A stretch of DNA of 6,526 nt from Fumia sp045121595 (GTDB lineage Bacteria > Bacillota > Clostridia > Oscillospirales > Ruminococcaceae): assembly GCA_045121595.1 (NCBI GenBank), contig JBGVGI010000022.1:1-6526 (forward strand). The letters run 5' to 3'. The translations under genes and the position numbers were made by a program. Positions 1 to 6,294 of this stretch are shown here, in pieces. The notes under the pieces were generated by a model. The model had not been told where the DNA came from, did not search any database, and saw only the letters and a list, made by a program, of their open reading frames with translations. Position 1 is the stretch's first letter. Each line of letters starts with the position of its first letter.

Positions 1-192
1 ACACTTGCCGAAATGGAAACTATTATTTACAGGGAAATAGAAAATTCCGAAAAAATGATACGCCTGTGTGAGCTTGATCCGAGAATAGGATATCACTCCG
101 AAGCAGAGGGATTTAAGTTCTTCCCCGAAAAGCTTTCGACAGAATTAAAAATAAAAAACACATTTTGTATTTCATTTTCTTATCGTTTGTGA
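1..192 (+). CDS. C-terminal end of an unidentified protein (partial, cut by window start)
   Basis: Frame 1 is open from the first base to a TGA at 190-192, giving 63 residues with no start inside the window that looks like a true one. The first part is charged and helical in character (a Glu-rich stretch around residues 11-20) and is followed by LDPRIGYHSEAEGFKFFPEK at about residues 26-45. That stretch looks like the conserved C-terminal tail of large uncharacterised proteins of Clostridia that are sometimes linked to carbohydrate metabolism, but I recall this only loosely and do not assign a function. The last 18 or so residues are coded by very A/T-rich DNA and look unlike the rest, so the tail may be poorly conserved or slightly altered by a frameshift. 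The same strand as yeiH, the promoter between them and the different character suggest a separate transcription unit. Confidence 0.55.
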   Translation, partial: TLAEMETIIYREIENSEKMIRLCELDPRIGYHSEAEGFKFFPEKLSTELKIKNTFCISFSYRL

Positions 193-198
193 TATAAT
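190..198 (+). promoter_or_regulatory. Extended -10 element of the yeiH promoter
   Basis: TGATATAAT is a perfect sigma-A -10 hexamer (193-198) with a TGn extension. It overlaps the TGA stop codon (190-192) of the upstream partial gene. The sequence about 17 bp upstream (near 170-175) matches the -35 consensus poorly; TTGTAT at 165-170 is closer but would need a 22-bp spacer, so the promoter probably depends on the extended -10. Transcription would start near 205 and give a leader of about 55 nt before the yeiH start. No terminator-like hairpin lies between the upstream stop codon and yeiH. Confidence 0.6.
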
Positions 199-260
199 AC
201 TCATAAAGCAATATTTTTGACGAAATCATTCTTTTTCAGGGTATATAAGGAGTAATTTTA

Positions 261-1286
261 ATGGACACTAAAGCAAAAGAAAAATTTAACTTTATTTTGG
301 GACTAATGATATGTTTTTCGGTAGCGGGAATTTCCGTTTTGCTGGAAAGTATTATTCCCGGGGAAATTTTAGGAGCATCAATTATAGCTTTGTTTATGGG
401 TACTATCATAAATAGCTTTTTTCACCCTGTGTGGATAAAACCCGCCTTGAAATTTACTTCAAAAAAGATACTTAAAGTTGCTATCATTTTGCTCGGAGCG
501 TCACTTTCTGTAAAGACTATTATGTCGGTTGGCAAGATGACGTTTTTCGTTATGATTTTCACCTTTGCTATGTGTTTTGGCGGTGGATATTTCATCCGTA
601 AAATTTTTAAGCTTAACTGGAAGCTTTCAAACCTTATCTCGGCAGGTACGGGAATTTGCGGTGGCTCGGCTGTTGCGGCTATTGCTCCCGTTATAGATGC
701 AGAGGACAAGGATATTGCTTTTGCGATGTCGTCGACCTTCCTTTTTGATATGGTGATGGTGGCGATTTACCCCATTATGGGCAAACTCCTTAAAATGACC
801 GATATTGCTTTTGGAATATGGGCGGGTACTTCGGTTAACGATACTGCAAGTGTTGTGGCATCAGGATATGCTTTTTCAGAACTTGCAGGGGACTTTGCAA
901 CGATGGTAAAGCTCACAAGAACGATAGCTATTATTCCTACGGTGCTTGTTTTTGCTTATATCGGTATTCGTATGAAACGAAAAGAACTTCAGACAGAAAG
1001 CAAAAATAAAAAAGTGAAGCTTGTAAGTATCGTTCCGTGGTTTATCTGTGGATTTTTAGCACTTGCAATTCTTAACAGTGTTGGTGTTATTCCGTTGGGA
1101 ATTGCCTCCGTTTTAAAAATGATGAGCAAATTCCTTATGGTATCAGCATTAGCGGCAATAGGACTTTCGACAAGTCTTACCGACTTTAAAAAAGCGGGAC
1201 TTGCTCCGATGTTCTACGGAGTCACGATAGATACTTTAGTGACTCTGACGGCACTCGCTGTTATTTTCTTTATGGGTCTTATGTAA
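261..1286 (+). CDS. yeiH: YeiH/UPF0324 family putative sulfate exporter (membrane protein)
   Basis: This 341-residue polytopic membrane protein belongs to the YeiH (UPF0324, putative sulfate exporter, PSE) family, at the family's usual length. It is strongly hydrophobic with about ten likely membrane segments. Family landmarks are the LLGASLSV stretch (about 78-84), GTGICGGSAVAA (129-140), AGTSVNDTASVVASG (188-202), VKLTRT (216-221) and AAIGLSTS (298-305). A basic, polar loop at about 238-254 probably faces the cytoplasm. The start is fixed by AAGGAG at 247-252, 8 nt upstream. The gene is monocistronic: it has its own promoter near 190-198 and a hairpin directly after the stop. The transported substrate has rarely been tested experimentally; sulfate export is a family label, with sulfonates or other anions also possible. 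No LysR-type regulator, which often sits beside yeiH in other bacteria, is present here. It shows no functional link to the sugar genes to its right. Confidence 0.9.
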   Translation: MDTKAKEKFNFILGLMICFSVAGISVLLESIIPGEILGASIIALFMGTIINSFFHPVWIKPALKFTSKKILKVAIILLGASLSVKTIMSVGKMTFFVMIFTFAMCFGGGYFIRKIFKLNWKLSNLISAGTGICGGSAVAAIAPVIDAEDKDIAFAMSSTFLFDMVMVAIYPIMGKLLKMTDIAFGIWAGTSVNDTASVVASGYAFSELAGDFATMVKLTRTIAIIPTVLVFAYIGIRMKRKELQTESKNKKVKLVSIVPWFICGFLALAILNSVGVIPLGIASVLKMMSKFLMVSALAAIGLSTSLTDFKKAGLAPMFYGVTIDTLVTLTALAVIFFMGLM

Positions 1287-1316
1287 AAAAGCATCACTCT
1301 TACGAGTGATGCTTTT
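1287..1316. terminator. Bidirectional intrinsic terminator between yeiH and the dehydrogenase gene
   Basis: A perfect 13-bp stem pairs 1287-1299 (AAAAGCATCACTC) with 1304-1316 (GAGTGATGCTTTT) around the 4-nt loop TTAC. On the plus strand it starts right after the yeiH stop and is followed by TTTTGTTTT. On the minus strand it begins 3 nt after the dehydrogenase stop and is followed by a run of six T. It therefore serves both convergent units. Confidence 0.93.
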
Positions 1317-1319
1317 GTT

Positions 1320-2555
1320 TTAGAAGTTTTCGAGTAAATATTTTTCTGCGTCTGCGGACCAGAGGCCGTTGTTTTCTTTTACAAGCTTATCAAGCGTTGC
1401 AAAACGCGCATCGTCTTTACCGAGTTTTTCAAAATCGGAAATTGCGGTAAGAGGAAGATTGATATGAGTGTAGATAAGCTTTTTGCCACCGTCAATTTCG
1501 GGGAGGCGGATTGTTGTATCAATTGCCGCATCCATACCTCCGATGTGAGTAATCATAACGGCAGGGTCGATTTTCTTTTCTGCGATAAGGCGAACGATGT
1601 CAAGCATATCGCCAGTAGTGCTTCCGCTTGTTCCTGCAACGTGGTGCTGCTGATAATGAACGTTGTAGAAATTAAAGTTTGCACTGAAGTTTTTATCAAG
1701 AGGTCCTGCAAAGAAGTTAAGACAACCGTCAAATCCTAAAATGGAATCGGCAAGTTCCACAACTGCGGGAACGGGTGCGTAAACGAAAACGTCGTCGTAG
1801 CCGCCGTCTGCGAGTGCGAGTAAATCTTCTTTGGAGGAAGCGTCAGTGAAAATAAGCTCAATGCCATCTTTTTTCGCTTCTTCGGGGTTGAAAATTTCTT
1901 TTGCTCTTTCAAGTCTTTCACGGTTAAGGTCTGTTACTACGAGGAGTGAGGGTTTAACGTCGCCGTGAAGTGCAATATCAATTGCCACAAGTCCCATAGG
2001 ACCACAACCTGCTAAAATTGCCACTTTGCCGTCAGGCTTTATGTTTGTGTAGGGCATAAGTTCTTCATCAAGGTGTAAATTCGCTTTATAGCCTCTGATT
2101 ACACAGGAGGCAGGTTCGATAAGAGAACCTTTGAAGAAACAGTCACTGTCAAGTTTTATAAGATAATCGTTTTCAACGATGTGGTCGTAAACGATAGAAT
2201 AAGTTGAAACGCCACCGATTTCACCAAAAGAATAACCAACGGTTTTCATACCGCCAAGGTATGAAAGAACAGGAGGCATAACAACTTTGTCGCCAACAGA
2301 AAATTTATCCTTCCATTTATCGGTTACTTCTACAACCTCGGCACAGAATTCATGTCCGACGATAACGGGATTTTCTGCAACGTTATCGGGTACGCGAAGG
2401 TGTTTTGCACCCTGTTTTGCGGTTTTGTACGTAGACATACAAACACTGTCGGAAACGATTTTTATAAGAATTTCACCGTCTTTGAGTTCAGGCAAATCAA
2501 ACTCTTCAAGGCGCAAATCGTTTTCGCCGTAAAGTCTTACTGCTTTTGTTTTCAT
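1320..2555 (-). CDS. sorE: SorE-like zinc-binding sugar-phosphate dehydrogenase (MDR superfamily)
   Basis: This 411-residue medium-chain dehydrogenase/reductase most resembles L-sorbose-1-phosphate reductase (SorE), an NAD(P)H-dependent cytosolic enzyme that reduces a ketose 1-phosphate to a hexitol 6-phosphate. The N-terminal GroES-like domain carries the likely catalytic zinc ligands Cys39 (DSVCMS), His68-Glu69 (VGHEF) and Glu147 (IEPASC). The four-cysteine structural zinc cluster of classical alcohol dehydrogenases is missing, as in SorE. The Rossmann domain has GCGPMG (183-188), and Asp209 at the end of the second strand suggests NAD(H) preference. The length fits the SorE group (about 410), longer than most MDR enzymes. 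The start is set by AAGGAG at 2562-2567, 6 nt from the ATG. It is the second gene of a minus-strand operon after the aldolase and ends at the shared terminator. The family assignment is firm; the substrate is inferred and could be another sugar or sugar phosphate, since no sorbose PTS is in view. Confidence 0.85.
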   Translation of the reverse strand: MKTKAVRLYGENDLRLEEFDLPELKDGEILIKIVSDSVCMSTYKTAKQGAKHLRVPDNVAENPVIVGHEFCAEVVEVTDKWKDKFSVGDKVVMPPVLSYLGGMKTVGYSFGEIGGVSTYSIVYDHIVENDYLIKLDSDCFFKGSLIEPASCVIRGYKANLHLDEELMPYTNIKPDGKVAILAGCGPMGLVAIDIALHGDVKPSLLVVTDLNRERLERAKEIFNPEEAKKDGIELIFTDASSKEDLLALADGGYDDVFVYAPVPAVVELADSILGFDGCLNFFAGPLDKNFSANFNFYNVHYQQHHVAGTSGSTTGDMLDIVRLIAEKKIDPAVMITHIGGMDAAIDTTIRLPEIDGGKKLIYTHINLPLTAISDFEKLGKDDARFATLDKLVKENNGLWSADAEKYLLENF

Positions 2556-2561
2556 AGCTTT

Positions 2562-2568
2562 CTCCTTA
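2562..2568 (-). promoter_or_regulatory. Ribosome binding site overlapping the upstream stop codon (coupling site)
   Basis: On the minus strand the dehydrogenase ribosome binding site AAGGAG (2562-2567) shares two bases with the TAA stop of the aldolase gene (2566-2568). Ribosomes finishing the aldolase are therefore placed on the start of the next gene, which supports one transcript and coupled translation of the two enzymes. Confidence 0.75.
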
Positions 2569-3435
2569 TAAGCGGCCAGCGCTTCCGAATTTTCTGAGTT
2601 TGTCTTTTACAACTTCCTTCATCTGTTTTCTCGCATCTTCAAAAACGATGAAAGGCCAAGTGGAGGGGTTGTCGATATTGTTTAACTTGTTCTTTAAGGC
2701 TGCGTTCATAGCGCCTACAACGTCGGAATAGATATTGATTTTTGTGATACCGTGATGAATTGCATTCTGCATCTGGTCGTCGGGAGTACCGCTACCGCCG
2801 TGAAGAACCAAAGGCCTTTCGCAAACTGCGGTGATTTCATCAAGACGGTCAATTCTCAGTTCGGGAGTTTTCTTGTAAACGCCGTGAGAAGTACCGATAG
2901 CAACTGCCAAAGCGTCAACGTCGGTGATTTCAACGAATTTTGCAACTTCCTCGGGAACGGTTAAGCTTTCGCCGGGGTCATCGTCAGTTCCTGTTTCACT
3001 GATGCTTCCGACACTTGCATTACCAACGTGTCCGAGCTCAGCTTCAACAGTTATACCCTTTGCATGAGCGTATTTTGTAACTTCGGCAGTGTTTTTAGCG
3101 TTGTTTTCAAAATCAAGCACGGAGCCGTCGTACATAACGGAACTGAAACCTGCATCAATAGCTTTTTTGATGAGTTCAAAGTCGGTTGCATGGTCTAAAT
3201 GGAAGCAAACGGGAATATCAAAAAAGTTTGAAGCTTCCTTCACCATAGAGGTAATAAGGTTCATGCCCTTGCCTGTGAGGTCAACGCCGAGACCCATCAA
3301 AAGTGCGGGAGAACGTTCTTCTTCACAAGCTTCTAAGACTGCTCTCATCATTTCGTAGTTGCTTACGTCAAACGCAGGAAGTGCATAATGGTTTTTTCTT
3401 GCGTCTTCAAGCATTTCTTTCATTGTAACTAACAT
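2566..3435 (-). CDS. Class II (zinc) ketose-(bis)phosphate aldolase
   Basis: This 289-residue cytosolic enzyme belongs to the class II fructose-bisphosphate aldolase family (Fba/GatY/KbaY/IolJ type), which cleaves a ketose phosphate to dihydroxyacetone phosphate plus an aldehyde through a zinc enolate. The active-site pattern is intact: HLDHA at 79-83 (catalytic Asp81, zinc ligand His82), EAELG at 131-135, GTSHG at 181-185 (zinc ligand His184), HGGSG at 212-216 (zinc ligand His212 and phosphate-binding loop) and KINIYSD at 232-238. The length is normal for the 280-290-residue branch. The start at 3435 has AAGGAG at 3444-3449, 8 nt upstream; the next Met (residue 5) would be too far from it. 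It is the first gene of its operon, transcribed from the promoter at 3465-3493, with a palindromic operator over the -35 box. Linkage to a SorE-like dehydrogenase and a SorC regulator favours a dedicated sugar pathway over the central glycolytic aldolase. The actual ketose substrate is unknown. Confidence 0.9.
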   Translation of the reverse strand: MLVTMKEMLEDARKNHYALPAFDVSNYEMMRAVLEACEEERSPALLMGLGVDLTGKGMNLITSMVKEASNFFDIPVCFHLDHATDFELIKKAIDAGFSSVMYDGSVLDFENNAKNTAEVTKYAHAKGITVEAELGHVGNASVGSISETGTDDDPGESLTVPEEVAKFVEITDVDALAVAIGTSHGVYKKTPELRIDRLDEITAVCERPLVLHGGSGTPDDQMQNAIHHGITKINIYSDVVGAMNAALKNKLNNIDNPSTWPFIVFEDARKQMKEVVKDKLRKFGSAGRL

Positions 3436-3464
3436 AATAACATCTCCTTTTGATTTCTGATAAA

Positions 3465-3493
3465 ATCATAACACATATATTAACATTTGTCAA
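3465..3493 (-). promoter_or_regulatory. Sigma-A promoter of the aldolase-dehydrogenase operon
   Basis: On the minus strand there is a perfect -35 TTGACA (3488-3493), a 17-bp spacer, and -10 TATGAT (3465-3470) preceded by TGT as an extended -10. Transcription would start near 3458, about 23 nt before the aldolase start codon. The -35 box sits at the centre of the 27-bp palindrome, so a bound repressor would exclude RNA polymerase. Confidence 0.82.
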
Positions 3494-3506
3494 TTACAAT
3501 TGTTAA
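3480..3506. promoter_or_regulatory. 27-bp near-perfect palindrome, probable operator of the SorC-family regulator
   Basis: Positions 3480-3506 form a palindrome centred on 3493 in which 11 of 13 base pairs match. The outer arms are TTAACA (3480-3485) and TGTTAA (3501-3506), and the inner arms are TTGT (3487-3490) and ACAA (3496-3499). It can also be read as two ACA-nn-TGT boxes (3483-3490 and 3496-3503) spaced 13 bp apart, a layout suited to an oligomeric regulator. It covers the -35 box of the minus promoter and lies at about -70 relative to the plus promoter. Assignment to the regulator encoded at 4487-5404 is by proximity only. Confidence 0.7.
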
Positions 3507-3513
3507 ACGTTTA
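3504..3513. promoter_or_regulatory. Second short palindrome beside the operator
   Basis: TAAACGTTTA is a perfect 10-bp palindrome that shares three bases with the right end of the larger palindrome. It lies between the two divergent promoters, outside both core elements. It could be an auxiliary regulator site or simply A/T-rich coincidence. Confidence 0.3.
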
Positions 3514-3527
3514 TATTCTGAATTGTC

Positions 3528-3556
3528 TTTACTTTTTATCTTTAAAATGATATAAT
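3528..3556 (+). promoter_or_regulatory. Sigma-A promoter of the hydrolase-regulator-phosphatase operon
   Basis: A perfect -10 TATAAT (3551-3556) has a TGA extension just upstream, and TTTACT (3528-3533) is a moderate -35 box at a 17-bp spacing. Transcription would start near 3563, leaving a short leader of about 15 nt that begins just before the AGGAGG ribosome binding site (3566-3571). There is no room for a riboswitch or attenuator. Confidence 0.75.
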
Positions 3557-3577
3557 CGAGCTGATAGGAGGGGTTTT

Positions 3578-4468
3578 ATGCGCAATTTTATTTTGGGAAC
3601 TGACTGGTGGACGGATTGCGACGATGCAGTTGCAGTACGTCTTATTTCACGTTTTGTCAATGACGGAAAAATTGGTCTTTCAGGGGTTGTCATCAACGCT
3701 TGTATGGACTATTCCGTTGCTTCTCTTAAAGGCTTTTTTAATGCTGAAGGAATTGTGGATATCCCTATCGGAATCGACTTGGAAGCTACTGATTTTGGTG
3801 GAAGACCTCCTTTTCAGAAAAATCTTGCAAAAAAATTATGCCCTGATATTTCGAATTCTGATGCTGAAAACGGCGTAAGACTTTATCGACGTTTACTCGC
3901 AAACGCAAAAGAAAAGATTGAGATTATTGAAATAGGTTTTTTACAGGTAGTTGCTGCTCTTTTAAAAAGTGAAGGCGATGATATATCAGAAAAAAACGGT
4001 ATTGAACTTGTGAAAGAAAAGGTTTCAAAATTCTGGGTTATGGCAGGCAAATGGGATAAAGACGGCGAAAAAGAGCATAATTTTTGCCTGAATGAGCGCT
4101 CACGCAATGCGGGATATGAATTTTGCAATCTTTGCCCCGTCCCCGTAACGTTTCTTGGGTTTGAAGTTGGATTTGACGTCATTTCGGCAGGCGGTTGCAT
4201 TGCCCATGATGACCATCTTTACGGTGTTTTATCTGATCACGGCTCACAAAACGGCAGATATTCCTGGGACCCGATGCTCACGTTACTTGCGATAATCGGT
4301 GATGAAGAAAAAGCGGGATACAGCGTTAAAACAGGAACTGCATCGGTGGATAAGATTACGGGTGCTAATTATTTTAAAACCGACGAAAACGGCAAACACA
4401 AATTTGTGATAAAAGAAATGCCCGATGAGTATTACGTCAGGGCAATCAATGATATCGTAAAATCGTAA
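3578..4468 (+). CDS. Variant nucleoside hydrolase-like protein (IUNH superfamily)
   Basis: This 296-residue cytosolic protein fits the inosine-uridine preferring nucleoside hydrolase fold, whose members split the N-glycosidic bond of nucleosides using a calcium ion held by aspartates. The N-terminal signature is altered: the usual DTDPGxDDA is replaced by GTDWWTDCDDA (7-17), with two extra residues and Trp-Trp in place of Pro-Gly. Asp9, Asp13, Asp15 and Asp16 remain as metal-ligand candidates. EHNF (166-169) corresponds to the family's EFN segment that contacts the ribose, and Asp231 in SWDP corresponds to the C-terminal calcium-binding aspartate. Cysteines are unusually frequent. AGGAGG at 3566-3571, 6 nt upstream, fixes the start. 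It is first in a three-gene operon and divergent from the aldolase operon. The fold assignment is fairly firm; activity on nucleosides is doubtful given the motif change, and another glycoside or a non-nucleoside substrate is possible. Confidence 0.8.
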   Translation: MRNFILGTDWWTDCDDAVAVRLISRFVNDGKIGLSGVVINACMDYSVASLKGFFNAEGIVDIPIGIDLEATDFGGRPPFQKNLAKKLCPDISNSDAENGVRLYRRLLANAKEKIEIIEIGFLQVVAALLKSEGDDISEKNGIELVKEKVSKFWVMAGKWDKDGEKEHNFCLNERSRNAGYEFCNLCPVPVTFLGFEVGFDVISAGGCIAHDDHLYGVLSDHGSQNGRYSWDPMLTLLAIIGDEEKAGYSVKTGTASVDKITGANYFKTDENGKHKFVIKEMPDEYYVRAINDIVKS

Positions 4469-4486
4469 TATAAAGAAGGTGAAAAT

Positions 4487-5404
4487 ATGAAAGATGAAAA
4501 AGTTTTAATGTCTGAAGTGGCTCTGCTTTATTATGAGAAAAAGTATACTCAGCAGGAAATTGCTGAGCTTATGAATTTGTCAAGACAGACGGTTTCCAAG
4601 CTTTTGAATGATGCTTTAAAAGAAAATATAGTTGAAATAGTAATCCACAACCCTAAAAAAGAATGCGAAGATTTGCAGAATGAAATATGCAAAGAGTTTT
4701 CGATAAAAAAGTGCATAGTGACTTCGGTAAGCTCTGAGAAAGAAACACTTCGTCATACCATGACGGTAAAGGCGGCGGCAGAATATATTACTTCCATTAT
4801 AAAGAAGGGAAACCGCAAAATTGCACTTTCCTGGGGAAGAACAATTCAGGACCTGATAAACGTACTCCCCGAAATTGCGACTGACGGAAACGTCGTTTTC
4901 CCTCTTTTTGGTGCTACCGATAACGAGAATTCCTATTTCTCTTCAAATGAACTTGCCCGAAGTATGGCTGACAAGGTAGGAGCAGAAGTTAAATTTGCAT
5001 GGTTTCCGTATCTTCCCGACAGTAACGAGGATGCAAAACTTCTGAAAAATCTTTCCTATTATAAAAAGATAAGAGATTTATGGAATAATGCCGATATTGC
5101 AGTTTTGGGTATTGGCAATACAAAGATTCTTGATATTTTCGGAAAAACTTTCGGATATAGCGAAAAACATTCTCAGGTAACAGGGGACGTTGCTACCCAC
5201 TTTTTTAACGATAAAGGTGAATTTATAAATCTTTATGAAAACACTTTGTGTGCTTCTGCAGAAAACATAAAAAATGCAAAAGAAAGTATCGCGGTTGCCT
5301 GTGGCGACGATAAAGCCTTGGCTATATCAGGTGCTTTGTGTACGAAGGTAATCGATACTTTAATCACCGATGAATATACTGCAAGAAAGATTCTTGCTTT
5401 GTAA
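4487..5404 (+). CDS. SorC-family sugar-sensing transcriptional regulator
   Basis: This 305-residue DNA-binding protein of the SorC (SorC/DeoR of Bacillus/CggR) family has the usual length. Residues 20-45 form the helix-turn-helix (YTQQEIAELMNLSRQTVSKLL), with the recognition helix near SRQTVSKLL. Residues from about 60 to the end form the sugar-phosphate isomerase-like effector domain, with the family landmarks LSWGRT (114-119), PLFGA (139-143), ADIAVLGIGN (202-211), GDVATHFFNDKGE (233-245), ACGDDKALAISGAL (271-284) and LITDEYTARKIL (292-303). Known members bind a phosphorylated sugar, which alters operator binding. The ribosome binding site is AAGGTGA (4476-4482), and the gap to the hydrolase stop is only 18 bp, so the two genes share a transcript. 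It probably controls both divergent operons through the palindrome at 3480-3506 and so might regulate its own synthesis. The effector is unknown; an intermediate of the local pathway is the natural guess. Confidence 0.92.
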   Translation: MKDEKVLMSEVALLYYEKKYTQQEIAELMNLSRQTVSKLLNDALKENIVEIVIHNPKKECEDLQNEICKEFSIKKCIVTSVSSEKETLRHTMTVKAAAEYITSIIKKGNRKIALSWGRTIQDLINVLPEIATDGNVVFPLFGATDNENSYFSSNELARSMADKVGAEVKFAWFPYLPDSNEDAKLLKNLSYYKKIRDLWNNADIAVLGIGNTKILDIFGKTFGYSEKHSQVTGDVATHFFNDKGEFINLYENTLCASAENIKNAKESIAVACGDDKALAISGALCTKVIDTLITDEYTARKILAL

Positions 5405-5452
5405 AGATGAAAAAAGTGGCTTTTCGGCGTCTTCAATCAGGGAGCAGTAATT

Positions 5453-6274
5453 ATGAAGAAAATATTTGTTGATATGCATACGCATTCGGAAAACTCGCAC
5501 GATTCAACCTGCCCGATTGAGGAAATGGCAGTTTCTCAGTTTGAGAAAGGGACTGAAATTTTTGCGGTAACCGACCATTTTGATACCTCTTTGTACCGTG
5601 GTGAAGAAAATTTTGCGGCGATTAAAAAATCTTTTGAAACCTGTGTATCGCTTAATAAAAAATATCAGGGGAAAATCAAAATTTTAAAAGGCATAGAGCT
5701 TGGCGAAGGTTTCTGGAACGCAGACGTTTACTATCAAGTCAAAAATCTTTTGGAATATGACGTGATAATAGGGTCTGTTCATGCGGTTAAATACAAGGAT
5801 ATATTGGACGTGTTTTCGAGAGTGGATTTCTCGGCACTTCCCATGGAAGACGTTTTTGAATACACCGACGCATATTTTGACGATATGATTACGATGATTG
5901 ATACCCTGGATTTTGATATACTTGCACACGTTACCAATCTTTTTAAATATATAAACGGAAAGTACAAGCTTAACGTTGATATCACACCCTATGAAGAAAA
6001 AATAGAGCTTATCCTTAAAAAGATAATAAAAAAGGGAATTGCACTTGAAGTTAACACCTCTTGTACAGAACTTTTGGGCGACTTTATGCCGACACGGGAG
6101 ATAATCAAAAAATATCACGATATAGGCGGACGTCTTATCACCCTTGGCTCCGATGCCCATTTCAGTAAAGACGCCTCGGCACACTTCGATAAGGCGGTCG
6201 ATTTTCTTAAGAAAACGGGGTTTGAAAATATTTATTATTACGAAAAGAGAAAACCTATTCCTGTTAAATTGTAA
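5453..6274 (+). CDS. PHP-family phosphatase, histidinol-phosphatase (HisK/HisJ) type
   Basis: This 273-residue cytosolic metal-dependent phosphatase of the PHP family carries all the expected metal ligands: DMHTH (His9, His11), TDH (Asp41, His42), GIELGE (Glu82), GSVHA (His110), LAHV (His159) and GSDAH (Asp234, His236). Length and motif spacing match the HisJ/HisK histidinol-phosphatase group (about 260-275 residues), which removes phosphate from L-histidinol phosphate. The ATG has AGGGAG at 5439-5444, 8 nt upstream. A 48-bp gap without a clear terminator or promoter separates it from the regulator, so it is probably the third gene of the operon. No histidine biosynthesis gene is nearby, and the setting is sugar-related, so its substrate may be another small phosphate ester. 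PHP phosphatases are often misannotated as histidinol-phosphatase, so the family is firm and the substrate is not. Confidence 0.88.
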   Translation: MKKIFVDMHTHSENSHDSTCPIEEMAVSQFEKGTEIFAVTDHFDTSLYRGEENFAAIKKSFETCVSLNKKYQGKIKILKGIELGEGFWNADVYYQVKNLLEYDVIIGSVHAVKYKDILDVFSRVDFSALPMEDVFEYTDAYFDDMITMIDTLDFDILAHVTNLFKYINGKYKLNVDITPYEEKIELILKKIIKKGIALEVNTSCTELLGDFMPTREIIKKYHDIGGRLITLGSDAHFSKDASAHFDKAVDFLKKTGFENIYYYEKRKPIPVKL

Positions 6275-6294
6275 AAAGCATCACGCTGCGGCGT
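6273..6294 (+). other. Left half of a terminator-like hairpin, apparently truncated
   Basis: Directly at the stop codon of the phosphatase gene, AAAAGCATCACGC-TGCG-GCGT has the same left arm (AAAAGCATCAC) and position as the intact terminator after yeiH (1287-1316). A complete version would continue GCGTGATGCTTTT. Instead, after GCGT (6291-6294) the sequence changes to ATTCACTTAG, leaving only a 4-bp stem and no T run. It is therefore unlikely to terminate well. The idea that it was once complete is an inference. Confidence 0.5.

Noticed and set aside
199..260. Riboswitch or second promoter in the yeiH leader
   Set aside because: The leader of about 55 nt is too short for known riboswitches and shows no stable fold. 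TTGACG at 217-222 pairs only with a TATATA at a 19-bp spacing, and its start point would fall beyond the ribosome binding site.
422..709. Minus-strand open frame inside yeiH
   Set aside because: It is an antisense shadow of a well-conserved membrane protein gene, with no promoter or independent support.
2287..2597. Two plus-strand open frames opposite the dehydrogenase and aldolase junction
   Set aside because: They overlap in different frames and cover two conserved minus-strand genes and their overlapping stop codon and ribosome binding site.
3501..3515. Possible catabolite-responsive element (TG...ACG...) in the divergent region
   Set aside because: The spacing between TG and CG is one base too long for the cre consensus, and the 3' half lacks the conserved CA.
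5410..5426. Small hairpin (AAAAG/CTTTT with a 3-nt loop) between the regulator and the phosphatase
   Set aside because: The stem is only about 5 bp and almost all A-T, and no T run follows, so it is too weak to be a terminator and does not split the operon.
5684..6184. Long minus-strand open frame of 166 codons opposite the phosphatase gene
   Set aside because: It lies wholly inside the PHP gene, which has every metal ligand and a good ribosome binding site. The antisense product is rich in Phe, Tyr, Lys and Cys with no recognisable domain.
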